From: Deltaproteobacteria bacterium
GTDB taxonomy: Bacteria > Myxococcota_A > Polyangia > Polyangiales > Ga0077539
Assembly: GCA_016704445.1 (NCBI GenBank)
Contig: JADJAE010000003.1
Location: 1-64,000, forward strand
DNA: 64,000 bases
Direction of reading: 5' to 3'
Under the pieces are notes generated by a model that was not told where the DNA came from, did not search any database, and saw only the letters and a program-made list of their open reading frames with translations. This document shows, one piece after another, positions 1-9,467 of this stretch. Position 1 is the first letter of the stretch, and each line of letters starts with the position of its first letter. The translations under genes were made by a program, and so were the position numbers.

Positions 1-100
1 CCCGGCCCCCGCGGCGGACGACCACGACCGCGAAGGCGCACACGGCGGCGAGTACGAAGGCGGCGACGACGGCCGCGGTGCGGGGGGCGGGGGAGCTCAT
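1..100 (-). CDS. Partial membrane protein, N-terminus only
   Basis: An ATG at 100 on the minus strand opens a frame that stays open to the window edge. The 33 visible residues start with Ser, Pro and Arg and then form a Val/Ala/Phe/Leu-rich stretch of about 20 residues followed by Arg-Arg, which is the pattern of an N-terminal membrane anchor or uncleaved signal. The gene would be divergent from the kinase gene that starts at 212. Nothing more can be said about function because the rest lies outside the window. The call rests on the hydrophobic pattern and the divergent layout. Confidence 0.5.
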   Translation of the reverse strand, partial: MSSPAPRTAAVVAAFVLAAVCAFAVVVVRRGGR

Positions 101-211
101 GGTGTGGGGGGGCGCGCGACGGGTGGAGGCGCGGCGCGTCCTCGGGTTATGCTGCCCGCGACCCGGGCGCAAGCACACGCGGCGGGATCCAAAGACCAAA
201 GGCACGTGGTG

Positions 212-3200
212 ATGGAGTCCCCGCTTCTGTTCGGGCGGTATCAGTTACTGGAACGCATCGCTCGTGGGGGGATGGCGGAGGTCTTCAAGGCCAAGAGCTA
301 TGGCGTGGAGGGCTTCGAGAAGGTCGTCGTCCTCAAGCGCATCCTCCCCGAGCTCGCTCAGAACCAGTCCTTCGTCGACATGTTCCTGCACGAGGCGCGG
401 CTCTCGGTGGCGCTCTCGCACGCCAACATCGTGCAGGTGTTCGACCTCGGCCGCGAGGAGGACACGTACTTCATCGCGATGGAGTACGTGCTGGGCGCCG
501 ACCTCGCTCAGTCGCTGAGGCGCTGCCGCAGGGACGGGCGCGAGGTCCCCGTCGAGGTGGCGGTGCTCATCGCCTGCGAGGTGGCGCGCGCCCTCGACTA
601 TGCGCACCGCCGCAAGGATGCCCGCGGCCGCAACCTCGGCATCGTGCACCGGGACATCTCGCCGCAGAACATCCTGCTGTCGCGCGAGGGCGAGGTGAAG
701 GTCACGGACTTCGGCATCGCCAAGGCCGCGTCCACCGTCGAGGCGGGCGGCACCGTGCGGGGCAAGTACGCGTACATGCCGCCGGAGCAGGCGCGCGGCG
801 AGGAGGTCGACGCCCGGGCGGACATCTACTCGCTCGGGGTCACGCTCTTCGAGATGCTGGCGGGGGAGAACCCCTTCGCGCCCTCGACGGCCTTCGCGCC
901 CGATCCGAAGCAGGTGCTCGAGCGCGTCATCGAGGGGCGCGCGACGCCGCTCCGCTCGGTGAGACCCGAGGTGCCCGACGAGCTGCTCCGCGTGGTGGAG
1001 ACCTCGATGGCCCCGGACCCCGCGGACCGCTACACCAACGCCGCGAAGGTCTACGAGGAGCTGACGGCCTTCCTGTACACGCTGGGTCGGCGCGTGGGCG
1101 CCAACGACCTCGCCGAGTGGCTGCGCTCGACGCAGGACGAGCCCGCCGCCGCGGTCGATTTCAAGAAGATCCGCGACGCCTTCGTCGACCCCGACGAGGA
1201 CGTCGAGCTGCTCGAGGTCGACGACGACGAGCCCGCCACGGCGCGTCCGCCGCTGCGTTCGCACGCCGAGCGACGGGACGTGACGGTGCTCTCGCTGCAC
1301 GCGACGCGCTCCCGCGGCGGCGCGGTGCCCGAGCGGGTGCTCGACGGCGCGGCCACGCTGGCGACCCGACGCGGTGGCAGGGAACTCTCCCGCGCCCCGG
1401 GGCGGGTGCGCTTCCTCTTCGGGGTGGACGCGCCGGACGGGCGCGACACCGAGACGGCGGCCGCGGTGTCGCTGCGCATCATCGCCGAGGCGCCCGAGGG
1501 GATGGTCTTCGGCGCGGGGTTCACCAGCGCGCGCATCGAGGTGGACGGCGACGGGCGGCCGGTGAGCGACGACCGGCTGGAGGAGAGCATCGCGGCGGCC
1601 GATCAGCTCGCCGAGGCGGTGCCCGGCGCCGCGCTGGGCGATTCGACCACCGAGGGGGTGCTCGGCGAGCGCTTCGAGATCCTGTCGCTCGGGCACCTCG
1701 ACGCGCTCCAGCTCGTGGGCCGCAAGGACCCCGGGCGGCAGCGTGTGGTGGGGCGCCGGGTGGAGTTCCGGCGCTTCGGCGAGCTGCTCGCGACGGCGGC
1801 CAACCAGGGCCTGCTGACGGTGACCGTGGTCGGCGAGGCGGGCATCGGGAAGACCCGCTACCTGGAGGAGGTGCAGTACCGGCTCCGGCGGATGAACCAC
1901 CCGGTGACCTGGTACGGAGCGACGTGCCTCTCGTACGGTAGGGAGGTCCCGCTGCAGGGGCTCCAGGGGATGCTCCGCGCGCTGCTCGGCATCGAGGACG
2001 GCGACAGCGAGGCGATCATGCGCGAGAAGGCGCGGCGCGTGCGCGAGCTGGGGCTGACCCCCGAGGAGATGCTCGCCGTGGGCGTGGTGCTGGGCATCGT
2101 CAGCGCCACGATGGAGTCGCTGGAGTCCGCGTCGCGCCCGCTGCGCACCGCCCTCCAGAAGATCGTCACGCGCCTCTCGGAGGACCGCATCACGGTGTTC
2201 TGCTGGGACGGCGCGGAGCACCTCGATGACCTGTCGGCGACGCTCCTCGCGGACGTGATCGAAGGGGCGAGCAGGGCGCACGCCCTCGTGGTGACGGCGC
2301 GGCGACCGGGGCGCGCGTTCTCGTGGGAGTCCGCGCCCAACGCCGAGCACGTGCTGCTCGAGCCCATGAGCGAGGACGAGCTGCGGCAGCTCCTCGGGCT
2401 CACGCTCAACTCCGACCTGCCCGTCCCGGTCGACCTCGTCGACGACCTCGCCGCGCGCTCCGGGGCCAACCCCTTCGCGTTCGTCGAGCTGGTCAAGGCG
2501 CTGCGCGAGGCCGGGGCGCTCAGCGTCACCGCCGAGGGCGTGGTGTACCGCCACGACAGGGTTCCTGCGGAGCTCCCGCGCACCCTGCGAGGCCTCACCG
2601 CGAGCCGCGTCGCACGGCTACCGCCCGCCGAGCGGCGCGTCCTCCAGGTGGCGTCCGTGATCGGGCCCCGCCTCGCGACCGAGCAGCTCCTGGGCGCCGC
2701 GGAGATGCCCGAGGCCCTGGTCGAGGAGGTGCTCTCGTCGCTCGTCGCGCAGGACCTCCTCGAGCGCACCGGGCAGCGGGAGTACCGCTTCCGCAGCGAG
2801 CTGCTCTGCGAGGTGCTCTACGACGGGCTCCCTGAGGAGGTTCGCCGGCGGCTTCACGCGACCGTGGCCGCGGTGACGGAGCAGTTTCTCCCCGACCGCG
2901 TCGACGAGTTCGCCGAGCGGCTGGCCAGCCACTACGACATCGCGGGAGATCGTGCGAAGGCGGTCGACTGCTGGATGCGCGCCGCGCGACGCCAGCTCCG
3001 CGAGCACGCCCCGGACGCCTCGGTGCAGAGCTTCGCGCGCGCCATCGACCTCGCCCTCGCGGGGAGCGAGCCCGACCCGAAGCTGGTGCTCTCGCTCTAC
3101 ATCGCCCTCGGCGACGCCTCCCTCGCGGCCCGCTCGACGGACCTCGCCTTCGAGCGCCTCAAGCTGGGCATCGCCTTCGCCGAGGAGCGCAACGAGCGCA

Positions 3201-4114
3201 CCGCCGTCGCGAGGCTCGTGCTCGTGCAGGGGAGACTCTTCGCGCGGCGACAGCAGGTGGTCGAGGCGATCCGTCACCTCGAGCGCGCGCTCGCCCTCGC
3301 GGAGCTCTCTGGCGACAAGGCCATCCGCGCGATGGTGGTCTCGGCGCTGGGCTCGATGCACGCCGACCGCGGGGAATTCGGGCGGGCGCAGCGCTACCTC
3401 CAGGACGCCGCGCGCATGGCGTCGGAGCTGGGCCTCGCCACGGAGCAGCTGCGCGCGCTCGCCTCGTCGGCGCGCTGCCAGGCGGCCAGCGGTGACTCCG
3501 CCGCCGCGCGGGCATCGCTTACGGAGATCGACGCGCTCTGCGAGCAGGACTCCGTCGACCGCAGGCTGCTCGTGGAGGTCGCCCGCACGCGCGCCGAGGT
3601 GCTGCTGCGGCTGCGCGACCTGGGCCCGGCGGTGGCGGCGGCGCAGGCGGCGGTCGACCTTGCGCGGGAGGTCGACCGGGCGCTCGGACTGTGCGCGGCG
3701 TCGATGGTCCTGGGCGAGGCCGAGTGGCGCAACGGCGACGCGCCTCGCGGGTATGCGGCCTTCACCGAGGCGCGCGGCATCGCGGTGGCGCGCGGCTACG
3801 TGCGGCTCGCGGCGAGGGCGGACGGGTACCTGGCGTTCCTCGAGGCGTCCCGCGAGGGCGCCGACCGCGACGCGCCGAGGACCAGGCTGGAGCAGGCCCT
3901 GCTGACGCTGGACGCCCAGGGATTCCCGGCGGATGGCATCGAGGCGCGCTGGCTGCTCGGGCACCTCGCGCTCACCGAGGGGCAGCCCGACAAGGCGCGA
4001 CGCTACCTGCGCGAGGCGCTGACCAAGGCAGGCACCACCGACAACCGCGTGTTGCTGGAGGAGTGCGAAGCGGCCTTGCGCGAGGTGCGCTCTTCGTCCA
4101 TACGGCCAGCTTGA
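212..4114 (+). CDS. Ser/Thr protein kinase fused to degenerate cyclase-like, AAA ATPase and TPR regions
   Basis: A 1300-residue signalling protein. Residues about 10-275 are a Hanks-type kinase: glycine loop RGGMAEVF, catalytic lysine in VVLKRI, HRDISPQN catalytic loop, DFG, and PPEQ where APE is usual. Residues about 345-525 resemble the class III cyclase fold that often follows such kinases, opening RRDVTVLSL, but the metal-binding Asp positions are absent, so it is probably inactive. Residues about 545 onward hold an AAA/NACHT-like ATPase with Walker A GEAGIGKT and a Walker B-like acidic stretch (FCWDGAEHLDD). The last 400 residues are helical TPR-like repeats. ATG 212 is chosen because the kinase domain starts 10 residues later; GTG 209 is also possible, and the frame stays open upstream to 104. 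Kinase function is established for the family; the cyclase reading is inference. Confidence 0.93.
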   Translation: MESPLLFGRYQLLERIARGGMAEVFKAKSYGVEGFEKVVVLKRILPELAQNQSFVDMFLHEARLSVALSHANIVQVFDLGREEDTYFIAMEYVLGADLAQSLRRCRRDGREVPVEVAVLIACEVARALDYAHRRKDARGRNLGIVHRDISPQNILLSREGEVKVTDFGIAKAASTVEAGGTVRGKYAYMPPEQARGEEVDARADIYSLGVTLFEMLAGENPFAPSTAFAPDPKQVLERVIEGRATPLRSVRPEVPDELLRVVETSMAPDPADRYTNAAKVYEELTAFLYTLGRRVGANDLAEWLRSTQDEPAAAVDFKKIRDAFVDPDEDVELLEVDDDEPATARPPLRSHAERRDVTVLSLHATRSRGGAVPERVLDGAATLATRRGGRELSRAPGRVRFLFGVDAPDGRDTETAAAVSLRIIAEAPEGMVFGAGFTSARIEVDGDGRPVSDDRLEESIAAADQLAEAVPGAALGDSTTEGVLGERFEILSLGHLDALQLVGRKDPGRQRVVGRRVEFRRFGELLATAANQGLLTVTVVGEAGIGKTRYLEEVQYRLRRMNHPVTWYGATCLSYGREVPLQGLQGMLRALLGIEDGDSEAIMREKARRVRELGLTPEEMLAVGVVLGIVSATMESLESASRPLRTALQKIVTRLSEDRITVFCWDGAEHLDDLSATLLADVIEGASRAHALVVTARRPGRAFSWESAPNAEHVLLEPMSEDELRQLLGLTLNSDLPVPVDLVDDLAARSGANPFAFVELVKALREAGALSVTAEGVVYRHDRVPAELPRTLRGLTASRVARLPPAERRVLQVASVIGPRLATEQLLGAAEMPEALVEEVLSSLVAQDLLERTGQREYRFRSELLCEVLYDGLPEEVRRRLHATVAAVTEQFLPDRVDEFAERLASHYDIAGDRAKAVDCWMRAARRQLREHAPDASVQSFARAIDLALAGSEPDPKLVLSLYIALGDASLAARSTDLAFERLKLGIAFAEERNERTAVARLVLVQGRLFARRQQVVEAIRHLERALALAELSGDKAIRAMVVSALGSMHADRGEFGRAQRYLQDAARMASELGLATEQLRALASSARCQAASGDSAAARASLTEIDALCEQDSVDRRLLVEVARTRAEVLLRLRDLGPAVAAAQAAVDLAREVDRALGLCAASMVLGEAEWRNGDAPRGYAAFTEARGIAVARGYVRLAARADGYLAFLEASREGADRDAPRTRLEQALLTLDAQGFPADGIEARWLLGHLALTEGQPDKARRYLREALTKAGTTDNRVLLEECEAALREVRSSSIRPA

Positions 4115-4131
4115 TACAGCGCACGCGCGGC

Positions 4132-4160
4132 TTGACAACAAGCGCTCGCGATGATTCCTT
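4132..4160 (+). promoter_or_regulatory. Candidate promoter region of rplS
   Basis: A perfect TTGACA hexamer lies at 4132-4137, about 67 bases before the L19 start codon, inside the 90-base gap after the kinase gene. No good -10 hexamer follows at 16-18 bases (TTCCTT at 17). A sigma-70 type promoter is plausible because the kinase and L19 are unlikely to share regulation, but the evidence is one hexamer. Confidence 0.25.
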
Positions 4161-4203
4161 GCGCTCCCCCTAAGAGCCTCCGCTCTTCAACCCGAGAGAC
4201 GCC

Positions 4204-4581
4204 ATGGGCAGCCAGAACCCGAAGATTGAAGCGCTCCACACGCAGCGCATCGCAGACAACAACCTCACTCCCTTCCGCGTCGGTGACACGGTCAACGTGC
4301 ACTACAAGGTCGCCGAAGGAGAGAAGGAGCGCATCCAGGTCTTCAAGGGCCAGGTCATCCGTATCCGCAACGGCGGCATCGGCGCGATGTTCACCGTCCG
4401 CAAGATCTCCTACAACGTCGGCGTCGAGCGCATCTTCCCGGTGCACAGCCCGCGCATCGACAAGATCGAAGTCATCGCCCACGGCGTGACCCGCCGCGCG
4501 CGCCTGTACTTCCTCCGCGACCTCCAGGGCAAGGCCGCCCGTCTGAAGGACGCCCGCGACAAGGGCCCCTCCGCCTCCTGA
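4204..4581 (+). CDS. rplS: 50S ribosomal protein L19
   Basis: Ribosomal protein L19, which sits at the 30S-50S interface of the large subunit. The 125 residues match the family over nearly the whole length: FRVGDTVNVHYKV, the ERIQVFKGQVI strand, the GIGAMFTVRKIS core, GVERIFPVHSP and RRARLYFLRDLQGKAAR. The usual bacterial neighbours rpsP, rimM and trmD are not present; the gene stands between a kinase gene and a Cys-rich lipoprotein gene. The start has GAGAG upstream at a reasonable distance. Ten bases after its stop a lipoprotein gene begins, so the two may be co-transcribed. Confidence 0.98.
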   Translation: MGSQNPKIEALHTQRIADNNLTPFRVGDTVNVHYKVAEGEKERIQVFKGQVIRIRNGGIGAMFTVRKISYNVGVERIFPVHSPRIDKIEVIAHGVTRRARLYFLRDLQGKAARLKDARDKGPSAS

Positions 4582-4590
4582 TCGCGCGTG

Positions 4591-5178
4591 ATGGGCGGGC
4601 GCTCCGGTCTCCGTGCGCTCGCCATCGTGCTCCTGTCCATCCTCTCCCACTGCTCCGACGACCGGGTTCCCCTCGGCGCTCGCTGCTCCTCGGGAACTCA
4701 ATGCCAGACCGGCCTCTGCCTCGAACGTGACACCGGCGTCGCCGTGTGCGTGGCGCGCTGCGCGACGGACACCGACTGTCCCGCCACGGAGGTCTGCGGC
4801 CGCTTCGACTTCCGCGGTCGCGACGACGCCGGCCTCCCCGCGGGCATGGAGTCCGACGTGGTGCGCGTGTGCCGTGCCCCGCTGCAGGTCCGCTGCGACG
4901 GAGCCTGCCCCCCGGGAGACCGCTGCGTGGGCGAGGCCGATCGGGTCTGCGCGCGGGCGTGCCGCGACCGCATCGACTGCGCCGGCAGGGACTGCGTGAG
5001 CGACGGATGCGGCCCCGGCTACTGCGCTCCCGCGTGTGACAGCCTGCGCGACTGTCCCCGGTTCTACGTGTGCGACACGGCGTTTCTCGGCGCCGACGGG
5101 CACGGTCGCTGCCTCCCGGTGGCCGGCGATGCCACCGACGCGGGCGCCCCCGACGCGACCTGCGCCGACGCACCCTGA
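4591..5178 (+). CDS. Cys-rich lipoprotein-like protein
   Basis: A 195-residue protein of unknown function with a hydrophobic N-terminus ending in Ser-His-Cys, an imperfect lipobox, then about 22 cysteines in patterns such as CxxxxxCxxxxC and ATDTDCPATEVC. This is the small disulfide-rich style common in myxobacterial surface lipoproteins; the 115-residue lipoprotein at 19611 has the same ATxxDCP-type motif. An in-frame GTG at 4588 directly precedes the ATG and is an alternative start. It lies 10 bases after rplS and 42 bases before the ABC transporter pair. The predicted site is the cell envelope; lipidation is uncertain because of the His at -1. Confidence 0.8.
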   Translation: MGGRSGLRALAIVLLSILSHCSDDRVPLGARCSSGTQCQTGLCLERDTGVAVCVARCATDTDCPATEVCGRFDFRGRDDAGLPAGMESDVVRVCRAPLQVRCDGACPPGDRCVGEADRVCARACRDRIDCAGRDCVSDGCGPGYCAPACDSLRDCPRFYVCDTAFLGADGHGRCLPVAGDATDAGAPDATCADAP

Positions 5179-5220
5179 ACGCCCATCCCGACCAAGGCAC
5201 CGAAGAGACCTCCCGCCATC

Positions 5221-7014
5221 ATGAGCGCCGCTCCCACCGCTCCCGTCTCGCGACCTCCGAGCCGCGCGTGGTCCCTGCTGCGTGAGCTCCTCGTCGCCCA
5301 GCGCCGGGAGGTGATCGTCGGCGTGGTCTTCCTCGCGCTGAGCTCCGTCACCGCCGGGGCGATCCCCCAGTGCATCCGCTTCGCCTCCGACGCGCTGATG
5401 GCCTCCAGGGCCCCGCGCGCGATGGCCTTCGCGCTCGCCATCGCAGCCTTCGCCGGGCTGGGCGCGTGGTTCCGCGTGGCCTCGCGTCTGCGCGTCTTCA
5501 ACGCAGGGCGAGAGGTCGAGTTCGTCCTCCGCGAGCGGCTCCTCGCGCACCTCCACCGGCTGGGTCCCTCGTTCTTCCAGCGCATGGGCCCCGGCGAGGT
5601 GATGTCCCGCGCCACCAACGACCTCGCGCAGGTGCGCCTGCTCGTGGGCTTCGGCGGGCTCAACCTCGTCAACGCGGTCTTCGCCTACCTCGTCAACATC
5701 CCGCTCCTCTTCATGCGCAACCCGCGGCTCGCCACGCTCGCGCTGCTGCCCTTCCCGGTGTTCGTCTTCATCACCCAGGGCTTCGGCCGCGCGATGTTCG
5801 CCCGCAGCCGCGCCGCCCAGGACGCCCTCGGGGTGATGTCCGAGCGCGTCCAGCGGGTGCTCTCGGGGATGCGCGTGGTGCGCGCCTACGGCCTCGAGGC
5901 CTCGCAGCGCGCGGGCTTCGACCAGGACATCGACCGCTCGCTCGAGGCCAACCTCTCGCTCGCCCGGCTGCGCGGCGTGATGTTCCCGGTGCTAGGCCTC
6001 GGCGCCGCGACCGCGTCCTTCATCGTCGTGTGGGTCGGCAGCGCGCAGATCATCACCGACCCGGCCTCCTTCACCGTGGGCGACATCCTCGCGTTCCAGT
6101 CGCACCTCGCGCTCATCGCGTGGCCCACCATCGCGCTCGGCTATCTGCTCTCGATCCTTCAGCGGGGCCGCGCCTCCGTCGACCGCATTCTCGACGTCCT
6201 CGAGGCGTCGCCCGACGTCGACGACGTCGACGCCGCTCCCGTCGAGCCCGAGTCCCTCGACGGCGCCCTCTCCGTGCGCGACCTGCGCTACGCCATCGAG
6301 GGCCGCGAGGTGCTCGCCGGGGTCAGCCTCGAGGTGCCCGCGGGCCGCCGCGTCGCCATCGTCGGGCGCACCGGCGCCGGCAAGAGCGTGCTGGCCAGGC
6401 TCCTCGCGCGGATGCTCCCGACGCCCGCGGGGGCGGTCTTCCTCGACGGCCACGACATCACCCGCATCCCGCTGGCGACGCTGCGCGCGGTCGTGGGCCT
6501 CGCCCAGCAGGAGCCCTTCCTCTTCTCGACCACCATCGCCCGCAACGTCGCCTTCGCCGAGCCCGACCCCGACGCCCCGGAGACGCGCGACAAGGTGCGC
6601 TCGGCGCTCGGCTCGGCGCAGCTCATGGCGGAGGTCGACGCGATGCCCGAGGGGGTGTTCACCATCGTGGGCGAGCGGGGCGTGCAGCTCTCCGGCGGCC
6701 AGAAGCAGCGGGTGGCCCTCGGCCGGGCGCTGCTCGCTCAGCCGAAGGTGCTGGTGCTCGACGACCCGCTCTCCGCGGTCGACACGCGCACCGAGGCCGC
6801 CATCCTCGACGCCATCGACGAGGCCTCGCGCGGGCGCACGCTGGTGCTGGTCACGCACCGCGTCGCGGCGGCGGCGCGCTGCGACCAGGTGGTGGTTCTC
6901 GACGCCGGCCGCGTGGTCGAGGCCGGCACCCACGACGAGCTCATCGCCCGCGACGGGCTCTACGCGAGGCTCGCCGAGCGGCAGGCGCTCGAGGCCGAGC
7001 TGGAGGCGATGTGA
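5221..7014 (+). CDS. ABC exporter half-transporter, subunit with degenerate catalytic site
   Basis: A 597-residue type IV ABC exporter subunit: an N-terminal six-helix transmembrane domain (residues about 25-320) and a C-terminal ATPase (about 345-590). Walker A is GRTGAGKS, the Q-loop region is QQEPFLFS, the signature is the canonical LSGGQKQR, and the H-loop is VTHR. Walker B reads VLVLDDP, so the catalytic glutamate is replaced by aspartate. That substitution marks the degenerate half of heterodimeric exporters such as TM287/288 or BmrCD. The next gene overlaps it by 4 bases and supplies the other half. The substrate cannot be told from sequence; drugs, lipids or peptides are all possible. 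Confidence 0.93.
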   Translation: MSAAPTAPVSRPPSRAWSLLRELLVAQRREVIVGVVFLALSSVTAGAIPQCIRFASDALMASRAPRAMAFALAIAAFAGLGAWFRVASRLRVFNAGREVEFVLRERLLAHLHRLGPSFFQRMGPGEVMSRATNDLAQVRLLVGFGGLNLVNAVFAYLVNIPLLFMRNPRLATLALLPFPVFVFITQGFGRAMFARSRAAQDALGVMSERVQRVLSGMRVVRAYGLEASQRAGFDQDIDRSLEANLSLARLRGVMFPVLGLGAATASFIVVWVGSAQIITDPASFTVGDILAFQSHLALIAWPTIALGYLLSILQRGRASVDRILDVLEASPDVDDVDAAPVEPESLDGALSVRDLRYAIEGREVLAGVSLEVPAGRRVAIVGRTGAGKSVLARLLARMLPTPAGAVFLDGHDITRIPLATLRAVVGLAQQEPFLFSTTIARNVAFAEPDPDAPETRDKVRSALGSAQLMAEVDAMPEGVFTIVGERGVQLSGGQKQRVALGRALLAQPKVLVLDDPLSAVDTRTEAAILDAIDEASRGRTLVLVTHRVAAAARCDQVVVLDAGRVVEAGTHDELIARDGLYARLAERQALEAELEAM

Positions 7015-8888
7015 GCGACCCGAAGCCGAGACCGAAGCAGTCCGCCGCGGAGGCCGAGCGCGTCTTCCACGAGGAGGACGCCCTCGGGAAGACCTACGAC
7101 GCCCGCCTGCTCAAGCGCCTCTGGCCCTTCGTGCGCACCTACCGCTGGCCCCTGCTGCTGGCGATGGCGCTGCTGCCCGTCGGCTCGGAGCTCCTGGTCG
7201 CCCAGCCGCGCACGATGCGCGCGATCATCGACGACGGCGTCGGCCGAGGGGACGTCGACGCGGTGCACCGGGGCTCGGTCGTGCTCGCGCTGCTCATCGT
7301 GGCGGAGTTCGCCGTGCGCTTCGTCTCCGGCTACCTGCTGCAGGTCGTCGGTCAGCGCAGCATGGCGGACGTACGTCGCGAGGTGTTCCGGTTCCTCCAG
7401 GGGCAGCGCATCGCGTTCTTCGACCGGCAGCCCATCGGTCGCCTCACCACGCGCGTGACCAACGACGTCGACGCCGTGGGCGAGCTCTTCGCGTCCGGCG
7501 CGGTCACCGCCGTCGGCGACGTCATCACCCTCGCGCGCATCGTCGTCGCGATGGTGGTGCTCTCGCCGCAGCTCTCGGTGCTCACCTTCCTCGCGGTGCC
7601 GCCGCTCGCGTGGCTCGTCGACCGCTTCCGCCGCCGCGCGCGCGACGCCTTCCGCGCCATCCGCACCAAGACCGCTCGGATGAACGCCTACCTCAACGAG
7701 CAGGTCACCGGCGTCGCGGTGGTACAGGCCTTCGCGCAGGAGCAGCGCTGCCAGGACGAGTTCCGCGAGATCAACGCCGCGTACCGCGAGGCCAACCAGC
7801 TCGCCATCCGCTACGACGCGCTCCTCTACGCCGCCGTCGACGCGTTCTCGTCGGTTTGCATCGCCTCGCTGCTCTTCGCCGGCGCGTACGCCCTCCACCG
7901 CGACCAGCCCGCGGCCTCGCTCGGCGTGCTCGTCGCGTTCGTGCAGTACGTGCAGCGCTTCTTCGAGCCGCTGCGGGAGATCTCTTCGAAGTTCACGATC
8001 CTGCAGAACGCCATGTCCGGCGCCGAGCGGGTCTTCGGCCTGCTCGACAAGCCCGAGCCCGACGCGCCCGCGGTGGAGGTCCCCGCGCGCGGCGACGACC
8101 GTCCTCCGCCCGCCGGAGCCGTGGTCTTCGAGGGCGTGCGCTTCGGCTACAAGCCCGACCGCCCTACGCTGCGCGGCGTGAGCTTCGAGGTTCCGAGGGG
8201 CCACACGCTCGCCATCGTCGGCCCCACCGGCGCGGGCAAGACCTCCATCATCTCGCTGCTCCAGCGGCTCTACGAGGTCGACGACGGCGCGGTGTTCCTC
8301 GACGGGACGGACATCCGCGCGCTGCCCCGCGAGGCGCTGCGCCGCCGCGTGGTGGTCGTCCCGCAGGACGTGGTGCTCTTCCCCGGCGACGTGCTCTCCA
8401 ACATGGCCCCCGGCGAGGATCGCCCCGACGAGGCCCGCGCCGAGGACATCGCCCGCCGCCTCGGTCTGCTCGACCTGCTCACCCGCCGCGGTCTCGGGCT
8501 GAGCTCCTCCGTCGGCGAGCGCGGCGGCAACTTCAGCAGCGGCGAGCGCCAGCTCATCGCCCTCGCGCGCGCCCTCTACCGCGACCCCGAGGTGCTCGTC
8601 CTCGACGAGGCCACCGCGAGCCTCGACTCGGAGACCGAGGCGACGGTGCAGCGCGCGGTCGCCGAGACCCTCCGCGGCCGCACGGCCATCGTGATCGCCC
8701 ACCGGCTGAGCACCATCCGCCACGCCGACGAGATCCTGGTGATGCACCGCGGCGAGGTCGTCGAGCGGGGCAACCACGCGACGCTGATGGCCCTCGGCGG
8801 CGTCTACGCGCGCCTCCACCGGCTGCAGTTCGTGACCGAGCCCACGGTGGTGGAGCCGGAGCCCGCCGGAGCGACGGCGCCCCTGTAG
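7011..8888 (+). CDS. ABC exporter half-transporter, catalytically complete subunit
   Basis: The partner of the preceding half-transporter, 625 residues. GTG 7011 is the start, sharing GTGA with the upstream stop, so translation is coupled. The transmembrane domain covers residues about 35-340 and the ATPase about 370-600. Walker A is GPTGAGKTS, Walker B is VLVLDEATASLD with the catalytic glutamate present, and the H-loop is IAHRLSTI. The signature is NFSSGERQ, not LSGGQ. In a head-to-tail dimer this odd signature would face the Walker A/B of subunit 1, so both deviations fall in the same composite site. An N-terminal extension of about 30 charged residues precedes the first helix. Confidence 0.93.
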   Translation: MSDPKPRPKQSAAEAERVFHEEDALGKTYDARLLKRLWPFVRTYRWPLLLAMALLPVGSELLVAQPRTMRAIIDDGVGRGDVDAVHRGSVVLALLIVAEFAVRFVSGYLLQVVGQRSMADVRREVFRFLQGQRIAFFDRQPIGRLTTRVTNDVDAVGELFASGAVTAVGDVITLARIVVAMVVLSPQLSVLTFLAVPPLAWLVDRFRRRARDAFRAIRTKTARMNAYLNEQVTGVAVVQAFAQEQRCQDEFREINAAYREANQLAIRYDALLYAAVDAFSSVCIASLLFAGAYALHRDQPAASLGVLVAFVQYVQRFFEPLREISSKFTILQNAMSGAERVFGLLDKPEPDAPAVEVPARGDDRPPPAGAVVFEGVRFGYKPDRPTLRGVSFEVPRGHTLAIVGPTGAGKTSIISLLQRLYEVDDGAVFLDGTDIRALPREALRRRVVVVPQDVVLFPGDVLSNMAPGEDRPDEARAEDIARRLGLLDLLTRRGLGLSSSVGERGGNFSSGERQLIALARALYRDPEVLVLDEATASLDSETEATVQRAVAETLRGRTAIVIAHRLSTIRHADEILVMHRGEVVERGNHATLMALGGVYARLHRLQFVTEPTVVEPEPAGATAPL

Positions 8889-9467
8889 TCAGTCCTGGTG
8901 GACGATGGTCTCGCGCGGGGCGTTGGGGTCGCTGGCGCCGGCGACCTCACGCACCCGTCGGGTGAGCGCCTCGGTCTCGGGCGACAGGTGCCAGTGCGCG
9001 CGGGGCGTGCCGTCGTCGTCGTACCAGCGCGCGAAGAGCAGGTAGGACCGCATCTGCAGCCGCTGCTCGTTCTGGTGGATCGCGTTGAACCCGATCTCCC
9101 CTTCGGTCACGCGGAGGTCGATGCGCCGATCGCCCGGCAGCGTCCCCACGATGGGCGCTCGGGTCGCCGCGGCGGTGAGCCGGTAGGCGCGGGCGGTGCT
9201 GCTGTCGCCGCCCAGGGTGACGGTCTCGATGCGCACGGCGACGATCAGGTCGCTCTCGGTCGTGAGCCCGCGCACCTGGCGACGCCAGTCCGAGGCGACG
9301 CGGCCGCCGAGGGCGTCGACGTCCTCGATGAAGTCCGCGGCGTCGTCGAAGTACCGCGCGAGCTCTGGGGTGAAGGGTCGGGTCGTCACGCTGGCACCGC
9401 GGGAGCCGGTGCTGGCGCATCCCCCGCTGAGCGCCGCGAGGAGCACGAAGGCCGAGAGTCGGTTCAC
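8889..9467 (-). CDS. Putative lipoprotein of unknown function
   Basis: A 192-residue protein with a clear lipoprotein signal (hydrophobic segment followed by LSGGC). The mature part is mixed alpha/beta with repeated charged strands and no motif I recognise. It begins with GTG at 9467, overlapping the stop of the upstream pseudouridine synthase gene by GTGA, so the two are co-translated. It runs tail-to-tail into the second ABC half-transporter with no gap. Envelope localisation is inferred from the signal only. Confidence 0.82.
   Translation of the reverse strand: MNRLSAFVLLAALSGGCASTGSRGASVTTRPFTPELARYFDDAADFIEDVDALGGRVASDWRRQVRGLTTESDLIVAVRIETVTLGGDSSTARAYRLTAAATRAPIVGTLPGDRRIDLRVTEGEIGFNAIHQNEQRLQMRSYLLFARWYDDDGTPRAHWHLSPETEALTRRVREVAGASDPNAPRETIVHQD

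Noticed and set aside
245..2554. Long minus-strand open frame of 769 codons opposite the kinase gene
   Set aside because: Very GC-rich DNA leaves antisense frames open. The composition is Arg/His/Gly/Ala-biased and no family motif is seen, while the plus strand has clear kinase motifs.
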